DNA from: Planctomycetaceae bacterium
GTDB taxonomy: Bacteria > Planctomycetota > Planctomycetia > Pirellulales > Pirellulaceae
Direction: 5' to 3'
DNA: 9,493 nt
Assembly: GCA_007129635.1 (NCBI GenBank)
Contig: SKVE01000667.1
Span: forward strand, 1 to 9,493
A model generated the notes under the pieces. That model did no database searches. It was given only the letters and a program-made list of their open reading frames with translations, and had not been told where the DNA came from. Below, one piece after another: positions 7,018 to 9,493 of this stretch. The translations under genes were made by a program, and so were the position numbers. Position 1 is the stretch's first letter; every line of letters starts with the position of its first letter.

Positions 7018-7027
7018 AAACGAGAGG

Positions 7028-9493
7028 TTGGTTTTGCTGGCTGTCATCGAATTCGACCATCCCGCGCGCCTGATCTGGCTGGCCCTGCTGCCGGTGCTGG
7101 TCTACTTCGCGTGGCGCGGCGTGACCGCGATTGCGGCCTGGCGTGCCTGGGGCTCGTTAGCCTGCCGCTGCCTGTCGGTGACGCTGCTGATCCTGGCGTT
7201 TGCCGGTATCGCGCTGCGAACAACCAGTGACAAGCGGCATGTGCTGTTGCTGGTCGACCGCAGCCGCAGCGTGCAGGGCGACGGCCAGCAGATGGCCGAC
7301 CGATTCATCGCGGCCGTCCGTTCCGCGCGGCGTCACCACGAAGTGAGCGTCTGGGAATTCGCCGATCGCCCGCAGGTGGCTGAAACCACCCGGTCCGAAA
7401 CATCGCCGCCACTGAATCCGATGATCAGCGATCCGGCTGCGGCGGTCCGCATGGCGACCGCGTCGATCCCGGACGATCGGATCCCTCAGATCGTCTTGTT
7501 CAGCGATGGTCTGGAAACGCAAGGCCAGATGGCTCGCGAAGCGATCGGGGCCGGATCGCCGATCGATGTCGTTCCGCTGCCGCCATTCAGCGAACCCGAC
7601 GCTTGCCTGATCGAACTGATTCCCGGCCCCAGCGATCCGATCACCGGTCAAGTCCGTCTGGAAGCCGTCGCTCGATCGAATCACGCGGGCTCGGCACGAT
7701 GCGAGGTGAGCATCGACGGCCTGGTCGTGGCGGAGCAGACCGTCGAGTTGACTCCGGGCGAAAATCGCTTCTCCCTGTCGATCCCCACCGGTCAGGATCG
7801 TCAACCCCTGGTCCAAGCGATCCTGCAATCGGAATGGGACTCGATCCCGGAAAACAATGTGCGGCGTCTGCGGCTCGCTCTGCCCGAATCGCCTCGCATC
7901 CTGCTGATCACCGACCATTCGCCCCAGGATTCAGCGCTTCGCGGAGCGTTGGCCGGCGAACGCTTGCCCGTCGATACCGAGACGCCTGGCGGGCTGCCCG
8001 CACGTCTGGCGGACCTGGAAAACTACGACCTGATCATCCTGGCCGATGTCGAACCCCAGCAAATCGATGACTCGGTCTACGAAAGCGTGGAAGACTACCT
8101 TCGCCAAGCGGGCGGATTGATCGTCGTGGGTGGCGAGAAGACGTTCGGCCACTCCGTCTATCATCAGTCCCGCCTGGAAGAACTGCTGCCTGTGACCGCC
8201 GCCGCGGCCATCGAGACCCGTCAGCCGGTGCTGGCGATCATGCTGGTGATCGATCGTTCGCAAACCATGGAAGAAGAGAATCGTATGGACCTGGCAAGGC
8301 TGGCAGCTCGGCAATCGATCGAATTGCTGGAACCGCACGATCTGGCAGGGGTGATGGCGTTCTCTGATGGACCGATGTGGATCGCCGAACTGGAATCGGT
8401 CGCCGACAAGCAGTCGCTGCTGAAGAAGATCGATACACTTCATCCCGGCGGCCAGACGTACATGTACGAGGCGGTCGAACGAGCCTTTCTAGCACTGATC
8501 CAGGCGGTTGCGGATCGGCGTACCATGATCCTGCTGACCGACGGAGTCCCCGCGCCCGGCGACTATCTGGAGATCGCCCAGCGGATGGCACGTCACGGCG
8601 TCACGCTGTCGACCGTATCGCTGGGCCACGAAGCCGAGCAAGATATGCTGATCGAAATGGCTCGCATCGCAGGTGGAAGGCACTATCATTGCGATGACCC
8701 TCGGGATGTGCCCGGCGTGATGGTCCGCGAGACGCGTGCCGCCACCGCCGACGACGCGCCGGAGCAATTCGAGGCGTCCGTATTCCGAGCGCTGCCCGGG
8801 TTGCCTTTCGAGGGAGCGCCGAAGTTGGCAGGTTACGCGGTGACCAATCCCAAGCCGGACGCCGAGCAACTGCTGATGGCCGCTGGTCGCGATCCGCTGC
8901 TGGCCTGGTGGCCGTTGGGCTCGGGGATCGCCGTCGCCGTGACCTCGGATGTGATCGGGCCGAACAATCGGGCCTGGCAGCAATGGTCCGGCCACACGGA
9001 TTTCTGGCAACGGTTAGTCCGCCACGCCGCGAGCCCCCCTGCCCTGCCCTGCTGGCAGCTATCTGTCCAGCGCCAGGGCAACACGGCTCGAGTGCGATTG
9101 GCGGATGTCCGACCCGATGGTTCCCGCGATTTGCCCGACGCCCTTCGCTTGAGTCTGCAGACTCCCGACGGAACCCAACACGATCTGGAGCCGCTTCCCT
9201 TGGCCAGCGGAGATTTCGAAGCGACGTTCGAGGCCGTTGACCTGGGCGAATATCGGATCGAAGCGACCGTCGAAAGCCTCGATCAGTCGACTCGGACTTT
9301 CGCCACGTCGCTGCTGATCGACTATCCCGACGAACTTCGCTTGCAGGCTCAAGACACCGAGTTACTTCAAGCCATCGCCGCCACAACAGGCGGGCGTTTT
9401 GCCCCCTCGGTGGAAACGCTGTTGGAACCCGACGGCCGCACCGTCCCCCGCCGATACCAGCCCTGGCGCATGCTGCTGATCAGCTCGATGCTA
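7028..9493 (+). CDS. Membrane protein with two VWA domains and an amidotransferase-like domain (3' end cut off)
   Basis: The first 822 codons of an open frame that runs off the right edge. Two N-terminal helices lie at about 13-30 and 45-63. VWA domain 1 starts at HVLLLVDRSRSV (71-82, MIDAS Asp77-Ser79-Ser81) and includes IVLFSDGLET (155-164). An Ig-like stretch follows at about 195-285. An amidotransferase-like fold begins with RILLITDHSP (290-299) and NYDLIILADVEP (332-343), and includes AGGLIVVGGEKTFG (361-374) before LEELLPV. VWA domain 2 begins at VLAIMLVIDRSQTM (401-414) and includes MILLTDGVPAPG (500-511); its MIDAS reads D-x-S-x-T at 409-413. Residues of about 597-667 (AGYAVTNPK, LLAWWPLGSGIAVAVTSD, WQQWSGHTDFWQRLVRH) return to the amidotransferase-like fold, so VWA 2 is inserted within it. 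No Gly-x-Cys-x-Gly nucleophile is visible, so glutaminase activity is unlikely. A C-terminal helix probably begins near residue 813. The start is TTG at 7028 (7034 possible). It follows the BatA-like gene by 42 bases and is probably part of the same operon. Confidence 0.88.
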   Translation, partial: MVLLAVIEFDHPARLIWLALLPVLVYFAWRGVTAIAAWRAWGSLACRCLSVTLLILAFAGIALRTTSDKRHVLLLVDRSRSVQGDGQQMADRFIAAVRSARRHHEVSVWEFADRPQVAETTRSETSPPLNPMISDPAAAVRMATASIPDDRIPQIVLFSDGLETQGQMAREAIGAGSPIDVVPLPPFSEPDACLIELIPGPSDPITGQVRLEAVARSNHAGSARCEVSIDGLVVAEQTVELTPGENRFSLSIPTGQDRQPLVQAILQSEWDSIPENNVRRLRLALPESPRILLITDHSPQDSALRGALAGERLPVDTETPGGLPARLADLENYDLIILADVEPQQIDDSVYESVEDYLRQAGGLIVVGGEKTFGHSVYHQSRLEELLPVTAAAAIETRQPVLAIMLVIDRSQTMEEENRMDLARLAARQSIELLEPHDLAGVMAFSDGPMWIAELESVADKQSLLKKIDTLHPGGQTYMYEAVERAFLALIQAVADRRTMILLTDGVPAPGDYLEIAQRMARHGVTLSTVSLGHEAEQDMLIEMARIAGGRHYHCDDPRDVPGVMVRETRAATADDAPEQFEASVFRALPGLPFEGAPKLAGYAVTNPKPDAEQLLMAAGRDPLLAWWPLGSGIAVAVTSDVIGPNNRAWQQWSGHTDFWQRLVRHAASPPALPCWQLSVQRQGNTARVRLADVRPDGSRDLPDALRLSLQTPDGTQHDLEPLPLASGDFEATFEAVDLGEYRIEATVESLDQSTRTFATSLLIDYPDELRLQAQDTELLQAIAATTGGRFAPSVETLLEPDGRTVPRRYQPWRMLLISSML

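Noticed and set aside
6986..7027. A terminator between the BatA-like and last gene
   Set aside because: No stem followed by a T run is visible in the 42 bases, and a ribosome site fills part of it.

Overview
The window looks like chromosomal DNA of a planctomycete, most likely a Pirellulales-type relative of Rhodopirellula. This is inferred from the GC-rich coding sequence, the exported pectate lyase, and an ordered MoxR / DUF58 / von Willebrand A (VWA) membrane-protein cluster whose last gene also carries a glutamine-amidotransferase-like fold. That arrangement is common in planctomycetes, but the assignment is by family resemblance only.

Layout. Positions 1-646 (minus strand) hold the 5' part of a secreted pectate-lyase-like beta-helix protein that runs off the left edge. 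Positions 647-909 are a divergent intergenic region, relatively AT-rich at its core. It holds a probable extended -10 promoter for the rightward genes, a C-rich tract that lies as G runs in the leader of the lyase, and a weak dyad. Everything from 910 to the right edge is on the plus strand and tightly packed: a universal stress protein (910-1338), a stand-alone CheY/Rcp1-type receiver (1365-1811), an exported HEAT-repeat protein (1819-3162), a MoxR AAA+ ATPase (3196-4182), a DUF58 protein (4179-5078), a BatA-like VWA membrane protein (5075-6985), and a second, larger VWA protein with an amidotransferase-like domain (7028 to the right edge, incomplete).

How the genes may work together. MoxR ATPases are usually encoded with DUF58 and VWA proteins and are thought to act as chaperone-like ATPases on metal-binding VWA partners. 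The short gaps (26, 7 and 33 nt), the two four-base overlaps and the 42-nt gap suggest one transcription unit. It would link two small cytoplasmic signalling proteins (Usp and receiver) and a periplasmic HEAT scaffold to a MoxR-driven envelope complex. The MoxR-DUF58-VWA core is well known. The upstream Usp-receiver-HEAT segment, the altered MoxR sensor-1 motif, and the different MIDAS states of the four VWA-type domains are the parts worth testing.

No RNA genes, insertion sequences, CRISPR arrays or convincing terminators were seen. The GATC tetramer is strikingly over-represented across the window, at about 160 copies by hand count.
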